Shown piece by piece: positions 9,012-17,396 of a stretch of DNA of 64,000 nucleotides (within the stretch, counting starts at the first letter, position 1; each line of letters opens with the position of its first letter). Position numbers and translations under genes: made by a program. The stretch lies in the NCBI RefSeq assembly GCF_001889525.1, contig NZ_CP018192.1:2012501-2076500 (forward strand), given 5' to 3'. Below the pieces are notes generated by a model, which was given only the letters and a program-made list of their open reading frames with translations, was not told the DNA's origin and searched no databases. The DNA is from Granulibacter bethesdensis (GTDB lineage: Bacteria > Pseudomonadota > Alphaproteobacteria > Acetobacterales > Acetobacteraceae).

Positions 9012-10259
9012 TTATTTCATCAACTGGTTGAGGCGCTCATTCAGCATCGCACCATTTTTAGCCCAGAATGCGGCATCGATTTTCAGCCCCTTCTGCCAAT
9101 GATTGTCCGCCGTGGGCATCCAGCGGATGATCTGCGGTGACAACCCTGCCAGTGCCTCAGGGGAAAAAGTGCCGAGGCCGGTTTGCCCGGCCATGGTTTG
9201 CTGGACCTCCTTACCGGCCCATACCCTCAGAAAATCCTGCACAATCGCCGGATTGGCCCCGGATGGAGCCGCCCACCAGCCAATTCGGTAGAGATTGCCG
9301 CTCCATTGCACACCATAGCGCAGGGTCTTTCCCGTTGCCGACGGAGCACCCGTTTCAGCGGCCCGGTCTGCAAGAAAAATCTGCTCCGCCGGCGCGCTTT
9401 CCATCAGCACCTGTCCGGATGCCATCAGATGCACGGCCTGCGCATCTGTCTCCCACCACACGATATAGGGACGGAGCTGAGCCAGCTTGCGGAAGGCACG
9501 ATCCTGACCGTCCTTGCCGGAAAGCACGTTATAGACATCACCCGGTGATACACCGTCAGCCATCAGGGCAATTTCCAGATTGCCTTCCGCCCCACGATGC
9601 AAGCCGCGCTTGCCGGGATATTTGGCGATATCCCAGAAATCTGCCCAGCCTTCCACGGATTGGAATTTGGACACATCCCAGACCAGGACCATGCTGCGCA
9701 TCCATGCGCCCAGCCCGCATTTGCCCTGCCCCTGCGGCAACCAGTCTATCCCTGCTGCCCCGGCTGCGGCCGATTTGTGCGGCACAGGATTACGCTGCGC
9801 ATCACCTGCTGTAGCGGATGGTTTCGCATTGTCGGGGGATATCGGCGAGAGTGGTGCGGGTGCGGCGTGAGTATTGCCCTGCTCCGCTTCTCCGGTCGCA
9901 GCATGATGAGGGTCGGAATTGTCCAGCACTTTGGCCAGCGGCATTACCAAACCATGCTCGCAGGCAGCATCCAGGGCTGCTTCCGGCCATTCAAGCACGC
10001 TGTCAGCCGGCCCATCCAGATGACCGAGTGTATCAACATCGCCATTCCACTGGAAGAAACGAAGCTTCAGATGCGTACGTGCTTCCAGATCGGCCAGCAT
10101 ATTTTTGCGCAGGAAATCCTGATTGGCGCCCGGCAGAAACCCTACCCCCAGAACAGAAGGCGACGTATCCCGCTTCTCCTGCGCCCCCGCCCCGTAAGCG
10201 ACAAGGGCCATGATCGCGGCGACACCAGCCGCGATAATGCCAGCAAACCGAGTTTTCAT
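9012..10259 (-). CDS. Periplasmic ABC-type solute-binding protein
   Basis: 415 residues. The N-terminal segment (Lys/Arg, then a hydrophobic run ending AYGAGAQ) is a signal peptide for the periplasm. The mature part resembles the PotD/iron/thiamine-type extracellular binding fold: SVLEWPEAALDAACEHGLVMPL, SMVLVWDVSKFQSVEGWADFWDIAKYPGKRGLHRG, VWWETDAQAVHLMASGQVLMESAP, YRIGWWAAPSGA. A Pro/Ala/His-rich low-complexity insert at about 110-165 is unusual and probably an exposed loop. No permease or ATPase gene accompanies it in the window, so the ligand (polyamine-like is the nearest guess) and partner transporter are unknown. Confidence 0.75.
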   Translation of the reverse strand: MKTRFAGIIAAGVAAIMALVAYGAGAQEKRDTSPSVLGVGFLPGANQDFLRKNMLADLEARTHLKLRFFQWNGDVDTLGHLDGPADSVLEWPEAALDAACEHGLVMPLAKVLDNSDPHHAATGEAEQGNTHAAPAPLSPISPDNAKPSATAGDAQRNPVPHKSAAAGAAGIDWLPQGQGKCGLGAWMRSMVLVWDVSKFQSVEGWADFWDIAKYPGKRGLHRGAEGNLEIALMADGVSPGDVYNVLSGKDGQDRAFRKLAQLRPYIVWWETDAQAVHLMASGQVLMESAPAEQIFLADRAAETGAPSATGKTLRYGVQWSGNLYRIGWWAAPSGANPAIVQDFLRVWAGKEVQQTMAGQTGLGTFSPEALAGLSPQIIRWMPTADNHWQKGLKIDAAFWAKNGAMLNERLNQLMK

Positions 10260-10574
10260 CCGATAGGGTATCCGTCCAAAAACACGCGGGGCTGACCTCT
10301 TTCCGTCATGGGGCAGGCAGGATTATTGCAGGCGCGACCACTCATTCCCCGATGCTTCTACACAGGCAGACTGCCGAAAGGGAGGGGAGAAGCATAGATG
10401 CGTTCATTCCGGCACCCAACCACCTGAACGCCCATGAAGCAACCGCCCATGAGGACGTCGCGTTAAAAGAGGCAACAGGCCCTGCAGCAAGGTCTTCCGC
10501 CAATGATCCTCAACGATCTCGTGCGGTATTGATTTTGTGCAGGGTCACGCATGACGCACCAAGGAGATAACCTT
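10260..10574. other. Intergenic region between divergent genes
   Basis: About 315 bases separating the divergent solute-binding-protein gene and the YqjD-like gene. A 72-codon open frame (10352-10570) runs through it, but it has no ribosome-binding site, shows no recognisable fold and overlaps the Shine-Dalgarno of the next gene, so I do not call it. Promoters for both directions must lie here; none matched a consensus well. Confidence 0.4.
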
Positions 10575-10844
10575 ATGGCGCTATTCCGTCGCTCCCGTCC
10601 CTCTGCCGATGATGCCCGGGAGCAGATTTTGCACCTGCGTGAGCAGGTGGAGGCGCTGTTGAACGACCGCGTTACCCCGGCGCTGGCCGATGCAGCCGGC
10701 CGGGCCGAAAGCGCAGCACGGAATGCACAACGTTACACGCGTGAGCATTCCAGTGTGATTTGTGAGCACGTCAAGGAAAGACCTTTGGTCGCCCTGCTTG
10801 CAGCCGGCGCCGCAGGATGGCTGATTGCCCGTATCTTCCGCTGA
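10575..10844 (+). CDS. YqjD/ElaB-like (DUF883-type) membrane-anchored protein
   Basis: Small 89-residue protein. An amphipathic helical region (about 12-65, DDAREQILHLREQVEALLND and alternating Ala/Arg/Glu) is followed by a C-terminal hydrophobic anchor VALLAAGAAGWLIARIFR. This is the layout of the ElaB/YqjD/DUF883 family, whose E. coli members are inner-membrane-anchored and ribosome-associated under stress. I chose ATG 10575 because AAGGAGA precedes it at proper spacing; an in-frame ATG at 10551 lacks this. It is followed after 15 bases by a YqjE/holin-like membrane gene, the same pairing seen for yqjD-yqjE. Confidence 0.75.
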   Translation: MALFRRSRPSADDAREQILHLREQVEALLNDRVTPALADAAGRAESAARNAQRYTREHSSVICEHVKERPLVALLAAGAAGWLIARIFR

Positions 10845-10859
10845 TACGGGACTCGATTC

Positions 10860-11303
10860 ATGCGCACCCTTCGCCTCGCACGTACCGCCCTTGAGGCGGA
10901 GGGACTGATCCTCAAACGGCAGGCATGGCAGGTTGCCCTACGGGGGATCTTCCTGGCCATTGCCCTGCTGTTTCTGGGGGCATCTTTGGTGATGCTGCAC
11001 CTTGTCCTTTATCTCGCCTTGCAACCTCATGTCCCGCCGATCGGTGCTGCGGGGATCATTCTGGGCGGTGATCTGTTCTTTGTACTGATTTTCGCTCTGC
11101 TGGCGCTGAAAGGATCACCTGATCCGATCGCCCATGAAGCAAGGATGGTGCGCGATCAAGCACGGGCGGAACTGGCTGGTATATTCACGACTGCGGCCAC
11201 TCTTGCGCCCCTGGCAAAACGATTTGGAGTAACAGGCATACTCGGGGCCTTGCTGACCGGTGCCATCGCCAATATCCTTGCCTTGTGGAACAAAAAAACC
11301 TGA
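10860..11303 (+). CDS. YqjE/holin-superfamily-like membrane protein
   Basis: 147 residues with two clear membrane segments in the first half (about 25-55, GIFLAIALLFLGASLVMLHLVLYLAL, and about 62-83, GAAGIILGGDLFFVLIFALLAL). A charged helical region and a weakly hydrophobic C terminus follow. This fits the YqjE/phage-holin-III-like proteins that accompany YqjD. The function is not established beyond a stress-related membrane role. Its last 19 bases overlap the GTG start of the next gene, so the three genes 10575-12334 probably form one transcript. Confidence 0.65.
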   Translation: MRTLRLARTALEAEGLILKRQAWQVALRGIFLAIALLFLGASLVMLHLVLYLALQPHVPPIGAAGIILGGDLFFVLIFALLALKGSPDPIAHEARMVRDQARAELAGIFTTAATLAPLAKRFGVTGILGALLTGAIANILALWNKKT

Positions 11304-12334
11304 TTTCTCTCAGCCAGACTGTCACAATCCGGCAGACCGGCCCGACCGGCTGGATCACGCTCAACCGCCCCTCGGCGCTCAATGCACTGAATGGGGAGAT
11401 GGTACGAGCCATTCAGCAGACTCTGGACCGCTGGCGCGATGATCCAGCCGTCACCGCCATCATATTGCAGGGTACGGGGCGCGCTTTCTGTGCCGGAGCC
11501 GACGTGCGGCGTTTACGGGAAGCCGTACTGGCCGACGATATGGACGTCGTGGAAATATTTTTCCGCGAGGAGTATACGCTCGATCATACCATTGCGACCT
11601 ATCCAAAGCCGATTCTTGCTCTGGTCGACGGATTGTGTGTTGGTGGCGGCATGGGATTGGCGATGCATGCCCATCTTCTGGTTGCGACCCGCTCTGCCTC
11701 CTTCGGGATGCCGGAAACAGCAATCGGCCTGTTTCCGGATGTCGGCGCCAGCCAGGTACTACCGCAACTGCGAGGCCGGACCGGACTCTACATGGCACTG
11801 ACCGGACGCCCCATCCCCGCCGAAATGGCGCATGCCGCCGGACTTCTCACTCATCTCTGGCCCGGAGAAATGTCCGAGCTGGTTGCCGGTCTGGAAAGAC
11901 ACGGTCTGGCCGCGCTGGTGGAAACCGATCTTCCCGTTCCTTCCTCCGCCTTTAACCATGTTTTCTCACGGATCGACACTTGCTTCTCGGGCACGTCACT
12001 CATTGATATTCTCGACGCCCTTGCCAGCGAGACAAGCCAATGGGGGGAGGAGACACTTGCCGCCATACGCGAAAAAGCACCCGCCGCGCTGTGCTGGACC
12101 TTCGAGATGATGCGAACCGGTCAGAACCTGACACTTCAACAAGCCCTGAACCGGGATCTGGCCATGGCCATGACCGTCACCAGACTGCCAGATTTTGCGG
12201 AGGGTATTCGTGCCCTGCTGATAGACAAGGACCGCACGCCACATTGGCAGGATGCGCGGGTCGAGGATGTCGATCCCGCCATGATCGCCAGCGTGTTGCA
12301 ATCTGCCGCATCCTATCCGGGGACGCTCTGCTGA
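11285..12334 (+). CDS. 3-hydroxyisobutyryl-CoA hydrolase (crotonase superfamily)
   Basis: Hydrolyses 3-hydroxyisobutyryl-CoA in valine degradation. The 349 residues begin at GTG 11285. Crotonase-fold motifs are visible: GWITLNRPSALNALNGEMV, the oxyanion-hole AFCAGADVRRL, LVDGLCVGGGMGLAMHA and the HIBCH-type FGMPETAIGLFPDVGAS, whose Glu and Asp distinguish it from plain enoyl-CoA hydratases. The C-terminal extension (about 250-349, FAEGIRALLIDKDRTPHWQ) is also typical of HIBCH. It overlaps the upstream membrane gene by 19 bases and, tail to tail, the CDF gene by 22 bases. Confidence 0.88.
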   Translation: MEQKNLISLSQTVTIRQTGPTGWITLNRPSALNALNGEMVRAIQQTLDRWRDDPAVTAIILQGTGRAFCAGADVRRLREAVLADDMDVVEIFFREEYTLDHTIATYPKPILALVDGLCVGGGMGLAMHAHLLVATRSASFGMPETAIGLFPDVGASQVLPQLRGRTGLYMALTGRPIPAEMAHAAGLLTHLWPGEMSELVAGLERHGLAALVETDLPVPSSAFNHVFSRIDTCFSGTSLIDILDALASETSQWGEETLAAIREKAPAALCWTFEMMRTGQNLTLQQALNRDLAMAMTVTRLPDFAEGIRALLIDKDRTPHWQDARVEDVDPAMIASVLQSAASYPGTLC

Positions 12335-13260
12335 TCGAAGGCGCGGTGGGTCTCGAAGCCCTGCGCCTCAACGAAGACCCGCCTGACTTCGGGATAATTG
12401 CTTCTGATACGCTGTTCGATTCGGGAAACCGCGGCTTCAACGGCCCCGGCGCTGCGCTGGTTCTCGAAATCCATGCTGATCGCCACCAGAACTTCGGACG
12501 GACCAAAATGCATCGTCAGAATTTCATTGGCACAGACCACACCGGGCTCTGACGCCACAATCCGGCGAATATGCTCCCGCACCGCTTGCGGCGCAGACTC
12601 GCCAATCAGCAGGGAGCGGCTTTCGCGCGCCAGAAACAGTGCCGTGACCGCCAATATGCCGCCGATCACCAGCGAGGCCATCGCATCAAAAGCAGGCTGA
12701 TCCAGCCATTGCGCCAGTCCCAGCCCGACTCCCGCCGTCAACAAACCCAGCAATGCGGCGGTATCCTCAAACAGGACAGTGAACACGGTCGGATCTTTGC
12801 TGGCCTGTGCGGCCTCCAGCACCCCCAGCCTTCCCTTCTGACGGAGGAAAGCACGCATTGCCAGCAGCCAGACAATGCCCTCGAACAAAAAGCTCCCACC
12901 CAGCACGAGGTAATTCGGCCAGACATTGGTGACAGAAACGGGATGACGCAGCTTTTCAATCCCCTCGAAGATCGAGACACCCGCGCCAAGACCGAAAATC
13001 AGCACGGCCACCATGAAGCTCCAGAAATAAAGCTCCAGCCCATGACCGAACGGGTGTTCGGGTGTGGCGGGACGGGCCGCACATCTCATGCCCCACAGCA
13101 TCAGCAATTGGTTGCCGGTATCGACCAGCGAATGCACTGCCTCACTCAGCATTGCGGAAGAACCGGTGGAGGCCGCCGCTGCAAATTTCATGACGGCAAT
13201 CGCGAAATTGCCGCCCAGCGCGGCAAAAACGACGAGACGGGAAGAAGACGCGGATGCCAT
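12313..13260 (-). CDS. Cation diffusion facilitator metal transporter
   Basis: Inner-membrane divalent-metal/proton antiporter (zinc, iron or manganese efflux). 315 residues. Membrane helices run from about 8 to 215, with the CDF metal site region SEAVHSLVDTGNQLLML (a His/Asp pair replaces the usual HxxxD arrangement in this subfamily), HPFGHGLELYFWSF, and TVLFEDTAALLGLL in helix 5. A cytosolic C-terminal domain of about 90 residues follows (EPGVVCANEILTMHFGPSEVLVAISMDF). The ion cannot be decided from sequence alone. The preceding gene on this strand is terminated at 13309-13336, so it likely has its own promoter in 13261-13305. Confidence 0.88.
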   Translation of the reverse strand: MASASSSRLVVFAALGGNFAIAVMKFAAAASTGSSAMLSEAVHSLVDTGNQLLMLWGMRCAARPATPEHPFGHGLELYFWSFMVAVLIFGLGAGVSIFEGIEKLRHPVSVTNVWPNYLVLGGSFLFEGIVWLLAMRAFLRQKGRLGVLEAAQASKDPTVFTVLFEDTAALLGLLTAGVGLGLAQWLDQPAFDAMASLVIGGILAVTALFLARESRSLLIGESAPQAVREHIRRIVASEPGVVCANEILTMHFGPSEVLVAISMDFENQRSAGAVEAAVSRIEQRIRSNYPEVRRVFVEAQGFETHRAFDQQSVPG

Positions 13261-13308
13261 CCCGCCACTATGATGATCATCTGCCGTCCTGCAAATGGGC
13301 AGATATAG

Positions 13309-13336
13309 AAAAAGGCAGCCCGAAAGCTGCCTTTTT
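13309..13336 (-). terminator. Rho-independent terminator after the SPOR transglycosylase gene
   Basis: Perfect 11-bp stem AAAAAGGCAGC / GCTGCCTTTTT with loop CCGAAA, 23 bases after the stop of the minus-strand gene at 13360. Read on the minus strand it ends in five T, as expected. Confidence 0.85.
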
Positions 13337-13359
13337 GAGTCAGATATCGCAAGTCAGGA

Positions 13360-14553
13360 TCAGGATTGGGCGTCCGGAGACAACACGATGCAGCCGCCTT
13401 TGCCATGATTGATCTTGCTGCATGCAGCCTGAGCGGATTCCCGTGACATGCCGGTCAGCCGTGCCCGATACAGGGTTGCACCGCGCTGCTTGACAGTGCC
13501 GACAGCCGTATGGCCATGAGTCACAGAGGCTTTGGCATTGGCCGCCGCTGCCTTGGCGAGATGCGGGCTGTTATAGGCCCCCACCTGAATAGCCCATCCA
13601 CCGCTTCCAATCCCTCGCGTCTGAATGGGAGACGCTTCCGCCCTGTTGATCAGGCTGAAGCCGCCACGACGCGAAGCGGAAGTCGCCGATGCCAGCTGGA
13701 CACGGGCGGCAACCGGGGCACCATGTCGACCATAGGAAGAGCCACCATGTGTGGAATTAGACGCCATACGAACCGTTTGAACCCGCCCATGCGTGGCGGC
13801 AGAGCGGGATCGCCCATGACTGGAAGAGGATGATTGATCCAGCGCCGCATAGGCACGGGGGCTGGAGAAATGGCTTCCCCCTGTGGTCAACTGATCATAG
13901 CTGAGCGTGGTAGAAGCAAGCTGCTCGGCCGGAGAACGACTGATCGGATAGAGACCGTCGATATTCGGAGCGATTGACGCCACATAACGCCGGGTTTCTT
14001 GCGGCAGGGAGCGACCGCTATTGACCAGATCATCCACCCGGCCAGGCCCGGCATTGTAAGCCGCCAGAAAAGCCGGAGACCCATAGAGATCATAAAGCTC
14101 TCTCAGATAGGCCGTTCCAGCGAGAATATTATTGTGGGGATCATAGGCATCTTCACCGAGGCTGTAACGTACCTTCAGCTCGTCATAGGTGCCGGGCATC
14201 ACCTGCATCAGGCCCATGGCGCCAACCGGCGATGTCACGAGATCACCGTTATGGAACAGACGGCCACCAGATTCGACGCGCATGACCTCCCTGACCCACC
14301 GCTCCGGAACGTCGAAACGCTGCGAAGCCTCGGAAATATAGGGACCCCATGGATCTTCAGCGGAGCCGGGAGCAGAATAATTGCGGGATGCACGCGCCTG
14401 GTATTGCGCTGCCTCCTGACTTTCGTTCACTCTGCCGCTATGATTGCCGCAGGCTGTCATCAGCGCCAGCAGGGCGATGCAGGCGAGTTTTCCGAAAGCG
14501 GGCCGGAACGCCTTGCGGCGGAGCAATGCTGAGGGGGGGTGGATCTGATCCAT
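13360..14553 (-). CDS. Lytic transglycosylase lipoprotein with SPOR domain
   Basis: About 397 residues. The N-terminal signal with lipobox LMTAC (Cys near residue 36) makes it a probable outer-membrane lipoprotein. The SLT domain (about 70-190) has the catalytic Glu in REVMRVESGGR, then SPVGAMGLMQVMPGTYDEL and FLAAYNAGPGRVDDLV, so it cleaves the peptidoglycan glycan strand. A Ser/His-rich linker follows. The C-terminal SPOR domain (about 320-390, GGWAIQVGAYNSPHLAKAAA) binds denuded glycan at the septum. I start at ATG 14553 because GGAGA lies upstream; an in-frame ATG at 14622 would bury the signal peptide under extra residues. It is an RlpA-like division of labour in one chain. Confidence 0.88.
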   Translation of the reverse strand: MDQIHPPSALLRRKAFRPAFGKLACIALLALMTACGNHSGRVNESQEAAQYQARASRNYSAPGSAEDPWGPYISEASQRFDVPERWVREVMRVESGGRLFHNGDLVTSPVGAMGLMQVMPGTYDELKVRYSLGEDAYDPHNNILAGTAYLRELYDLYGSPAFLAAYNAGPGRVDDLVNSGRSLPQETRRYVASIAPNIDGLYPISRSPAEQLASTTLSYDQLTTGGSHFSSPRAYAALDQSSSSSHGRSRSAATHGRVQTVRMASNSTHGGSSYGRHGAPVAARVQLASATSASRRGGFSLINRAEASPIQTRGIGSGGWAIQVGAYNSPHLAKAAAANAKASVTHGHTAVGTVKQRGATLYRARLTGMSRESAQAACSKINHGKGGCIVLSPDAQS

Positions 14554-14675
14554 CCGGGCTGTTTCTCCGTCGTGACACAGCCACATGCCATGCATGTGGC
14601 CGGAGGGCACGGCGACGCCCATGACTGCAAGGCTGCCGTCGTTGATGTTCCTTTTCAGGAACGGCGTGTAAGTCC

Positions 14676-14702
14676 TTTATAGGCAGGCGATTTTGAACAC
14701 AA
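14676..14702 (-). promoter_or_regulatory. Weak sigma-70-like promoter candidate
   Basis: On the minus strand, TTGTGT (14702-14697) and TATAAA (14681-14676) are separated by 15 bases, shorter than ideal, about 120 bases upstream of the transglycosylase start. The region 14554-14910 otherwise shows no gene, only the divergent leader regions of the two flanking genes. Confidence 0.3.
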
Positions 14703-14910
14703 GTCGATAATCAGGAAAATCGCATTTTCTTGACGTCCTGATGTTTTTTCATGCTCACTCGTGCATCCATGCAACGGCTTGCGCTTGTATCAACCGCCCA
14801 TTCCGGGCTACTCGCCGCACGGATGCAGATGCGGTCCTGACAATAACGGCCCTGTGCTATCCTCGACATGCCGTGAATAGCGCTGACACCGCTGAGATAA
14901 GGTAGACATC

Positions 14911-15813
14911 TTGCCGGATCATCTTTCTTCCCCGGATCCTATGGTCCGGACCACGCAACCGCCTCATCAGGGACAGAGAAGCGTGCGTGAAACAGAATTT
15001 TTTGTGGAAAGCGGCAGCAGTTTCAGGGTGCGCAACCGCCTTGCCATGCAGGATATCGCCGACGGTCTGAAGCTGATGCGGCTCGGCTGCACGCTCGGGC
15101 TGCTGGATATCAAGGGACGCTATCGCGGATCCATGCTCGGTCCGTTCTGGATGACCCTCTCCACCGCTGTGATGGTCCTGGCGCTCGGGCTGCTGTATTC
15201 CCAGCTGCTCGGGCAGACCGTCGCCCAATTCCTCCCTTACCTTTCGCTGTCACTGGTGCTCTGGGGTTTTCTCCAGAACATCATTCAGGATGGCTGTGCT
15301 GTTTTTACCTCCTCGGAAGGCATGATCCGTGCCGTCCGCATGCCCTTTTTCGTGCATGCCACACGGTCCATCATCCGCAATCTGGTGATTCTGGCCCATA
15401 ATATGCTGGTCTTTATCGCCGTCTTTGCCTTTTTCAGGATTTGGCCGGGCGAGGCTGTGTTCGGTGCCATTCCAGCCCTTTTGCTCTGGTTGATCGATGG
15501 ATACGCACTGACCATCATGATGGGGATTCTCTGCGCCCGTTTCCGTGACGTGCCGCCCATCGTCTCCAACCTCGTGCAGATCGGGTTCTATATCACGCCG
15601 ATCATCTGGAAGCCGGAACAGCTTCTGTACGGTCGGGACTATCTGCCCCTGAACCCATTTTACGCTATGCTGGCCGTCCTGCGTGACCCCATTCTGGGAC
15701 TGACGCCCAACTGGCAGGTATGGACCTCCGCCCTTATCTACAGCACCCTGCTGTGTATCGGCAGCTGGTTCCTGTTCGCGCGCGTGCGCGGGCGCATCGC
15801 ATTCTGGATCTGA
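14911..15813 (+). CDS. Polysaccharide/O-antigen ABC exporter, permease subunit
   Basis: Inner-membrane permease of the ABC-2 type (Wzm/KpsM/TagG class) that exports undecaprenyl-linked or capsular polysaccharide. About 300 residues with a cytosolic N-terminal segment (LGLLDIKGRYRGSMLGPFWM, the typical entry motif of the family) and six hydrophobic helices. YITPIIWKPEQL and LNPFYAMLAVLRDPILG are typical C-terminal motifs. The start is unsure: TTG 14911 gives the longest frame and ATG 14941 is the first ATG, and neither has a strong ribosome-binding site. The ATPase gene follows after five bases. No glycosyltransferase genes are adjacent, so the glycan is unknown. Confidence 0.87.
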   Translation: MPDHLSSPDPMVRTTQPPHQGQRSVRETEFFVESGSSFRVRNRLAMQDIADGLKLMRLGCTLGLLDIKGRYRGSMLGPFWMTLSTAVMVLALGLLYSQLLGQTVAQFLPYLSLSLVLWGFLQNIIQDGCAVFTSSEGMIRAVRMPFFVHATRSIIRNLVILAHNMLVFIAVFAFFRIWPGEAVFGAIPALLLWLIDGYALTIMMGILCARFRDVPPIVSNLVQIGFYITPIIWKPEQLLYGRDYLPLNPFYAMLAVLRDPILGLTPNWQVWTSALIYSTLLCIGSWFLFARVRGRIAFWI

Positions 15814-15818
15814 CCAAC

Positions 15819-16604
15819 ATGGCCTTTTTGGAAGCCCGCAATGTCGGGGTGGATTTTCCGCTCTATCATGGCAACGCCCGCAGCCTGAAGCGGGCCGTGT
15901 TCAACGCTGCCTCGGCCGGACGGTTCGGGCAGGATGCCCGCAAGCGAACCGTCGTGCAGGCGCTTCAGGATATCAGCTTTACACTTCGTCCCGGCGACAG
16001 GCTGGGGCTGGTCGGCAGTAACGGGGCGGGCAAGACCACCTTGCTGCGCGTGCTGGCCGGTATCTATGAGCCGACCACCGGCAGCGTGCAGGCCAGCGGT
16101 ACCATCAACGCCCTGCTCGATACCACGATGGGCACCAATTCCGACCTTAGCGGCCATGACAATATTCGTCTGCGCGGGATGTATTCCGGTCTTTCCCACG
16201 ACGAGATCGCCGCGCTGGAAAAAGACGTCGAGACCTTTGCCGATCTGAAAGAATTCATGCACCTGCCGATGCGGGTCTATTCCTCCGGTATGACGATCCG
16301 GCTGGCTTTTGGACTGGCCACATCGATCAGGCCGCAGATTCTGCTGATGGATGAGTGGTTCTCGGCCGGGGATTTCAGCTTCATGAGCCGCGCCAAGGCA
16401 CGCATGGAGGGGCTGGTCAGAGACTCCGAAATTCTGGTCCTGTCCAGCCATTCGCATGACACGGTCGCGGAATGGTGCAACCGGGTCATCTGGATGGATC
16501 AGGGACGCATCGTGGCGGATGGTGCTCCGAAGGATGTGCTGGAAGCCTATCTCGGTCGTCCGCTTAAAGAGGCCGAACGCGCCGACGCCTTTGTTCCATC
16601 GTAA
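15819..16604 (+). CDS. Polysaccharide/O-antigen ABC exporter, ATPase subunit
   Basis: Cytosolic ATPase partner of the permease just upstream. 261 residues from ATG 15819, immediately after the permease stop; an earlier in-frame start would lie inside the permease gene. Walker A is GSNGAGKTT, the signature is YSSGMTIRLAFGLA, and Walker B is ILLMDEWFSAGD, the DEW form typical of Wzt/TagH/KpsT exporters. It lacks the C-terminal glycan-binding domain found in long Wzt proteins. The exported hypothetical gene at 16615 follows after ten bases and may belong to the same transcript. Confidence 0.9.
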   Translation: MAFLEARNVGVDFPLYHGNARSLKRAVFNAASAGRFGQDARKRTVVQALQDISFTLRPGDRLGLVGSNGAGKTTLLRVLAGIYEPTTGSVQASGTINALLDTTMGTNSDLSGHDNIRLRGMYSGLSHDEIAALEKDVETFADLKEFMHLPMRVYSSGMTIRLAFGLATSIRPQILLMDEWFSAGDFSFMSRAKARMEGLVRDSEILVLSSHSHDTVAEWCNRVIWMDQGRIVADGAPKDVLEAYLGRPLKEAERADAFVPS

Positions 16605-16614
16605 GGACATCACC

Positions 16615-17259
16615 ATGACGGCACCATGCAGGCAGGCCATGCCGGGGGTCATGCGGCGTTTGCGCGCCGCCCGTTTGCTGATGCTGCTGGGCACCGCCCC
16701 GGTGCTTGCCCCGCTGGGTGCCTGCGCCGCCAATACCGGCCTGACCAATCTGAGACCCATCACCCTGCGGGATGGCTCCAACACCGTAGTGCATTTTGTC
16801 CCGGACGGGCGTGTGGGGTTGATCGTCGCCGCCCATAGTGGCAGCGCGCCGACCCGTAATGACGTTTTCGTCGTCCTGCTGCCCTCGCCCATGGCGGGAG
16901 AAGGCTGGAATATCGTCTCCATCAATGCCGGACCAACCCTGCGCGGTAACGGGCAGGCTGCGGTCCAGGACACGATTACCGCCGCTCAGGACGGCATTCC
17001 CGGCCTCCGCGCCGTCCGCTTCGCCCGCGGCAAAATGAACGGAATTCCCCAGACTTTCCTGCTCGCCGCCATGAAGGACGGAGACGGACGCAGCCCCGTC
17101 ACGCTGGAAATTTACCGGCTCAGTGAAGGCAACCGCACAGGCGGTGAACAGTTTATACAGGTCCGGCAGTTCCGCTCCGGCCGCCATTACTGCTCGGCGG
17201 CGGATGCTTTGTCACGGGAATTCGGCCTGCCCTCCGACGCCCCCGATAGCGCCTGCTGA
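16615..17259 (+). CDS. Exported hypothetical protein
   Basis: I do not recognise this 214-residue protein. It begins with an Arg-rich segment and a hydrophobic run ending APLGACAA, which can serve as a signal peptide and possibly as a lipobox (LGAC). The mature part looks like a beta-rich globular domain (NTVVHFVPDGRVGLIVAAHS, RNDVFVVLLPSP) and has a late Cys pair (HYCSAADAL, DSAC end). The start is ATG 16615 with AAGGA about nine bases upstream. It lies ten bases behind the polysaccharide exporter ATPase, so a role in surface-polysaccharide handling is possible but unproven. Confidence 0.7.
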   Translation: MTAPCRQAMPGVMRRLRAARLLMLLGTAPVLAPLGACAANTGLTNLRPITLRDGSNTVVHFVPDGRVGLIVAAHSGSAPTRNDVFVVLLPSPMAGEGWNIVSINAGPTLRGNGQAAVQDTITAAQDGIPGLRAVRFARGKMNGIPQTFLLAAMKDGDGRSPVTLEIYRLSEGNRTGGEQFIQVRQFRSGRHYCSAADALSREFGLPSDAPDSAC

Positions 17260-17396
17260 GACGGCACAGCATCCTGTTCCTGTGCTTCCAGCACCGCACG
17301 TTGCGTCATGGCATTATCGCCATGCATTCATCACTCTTTCTGCTAGTAGGATCGTGTTGATCAGGCATGCCCATCTCATATCGACCGGACAAAATC

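Noticed and set aside
10352-10570. 72-codon plus-strand frame
   Set aside because: No ribosome-binding site, no family resemblance, overlaps the Shine-Dalgarno of the YqjD-like gene.
15738-16973. 411-codon minus-strand frame
   Set aside because: Antisense to the polysaccharide exporter ATPase and its neighbour.
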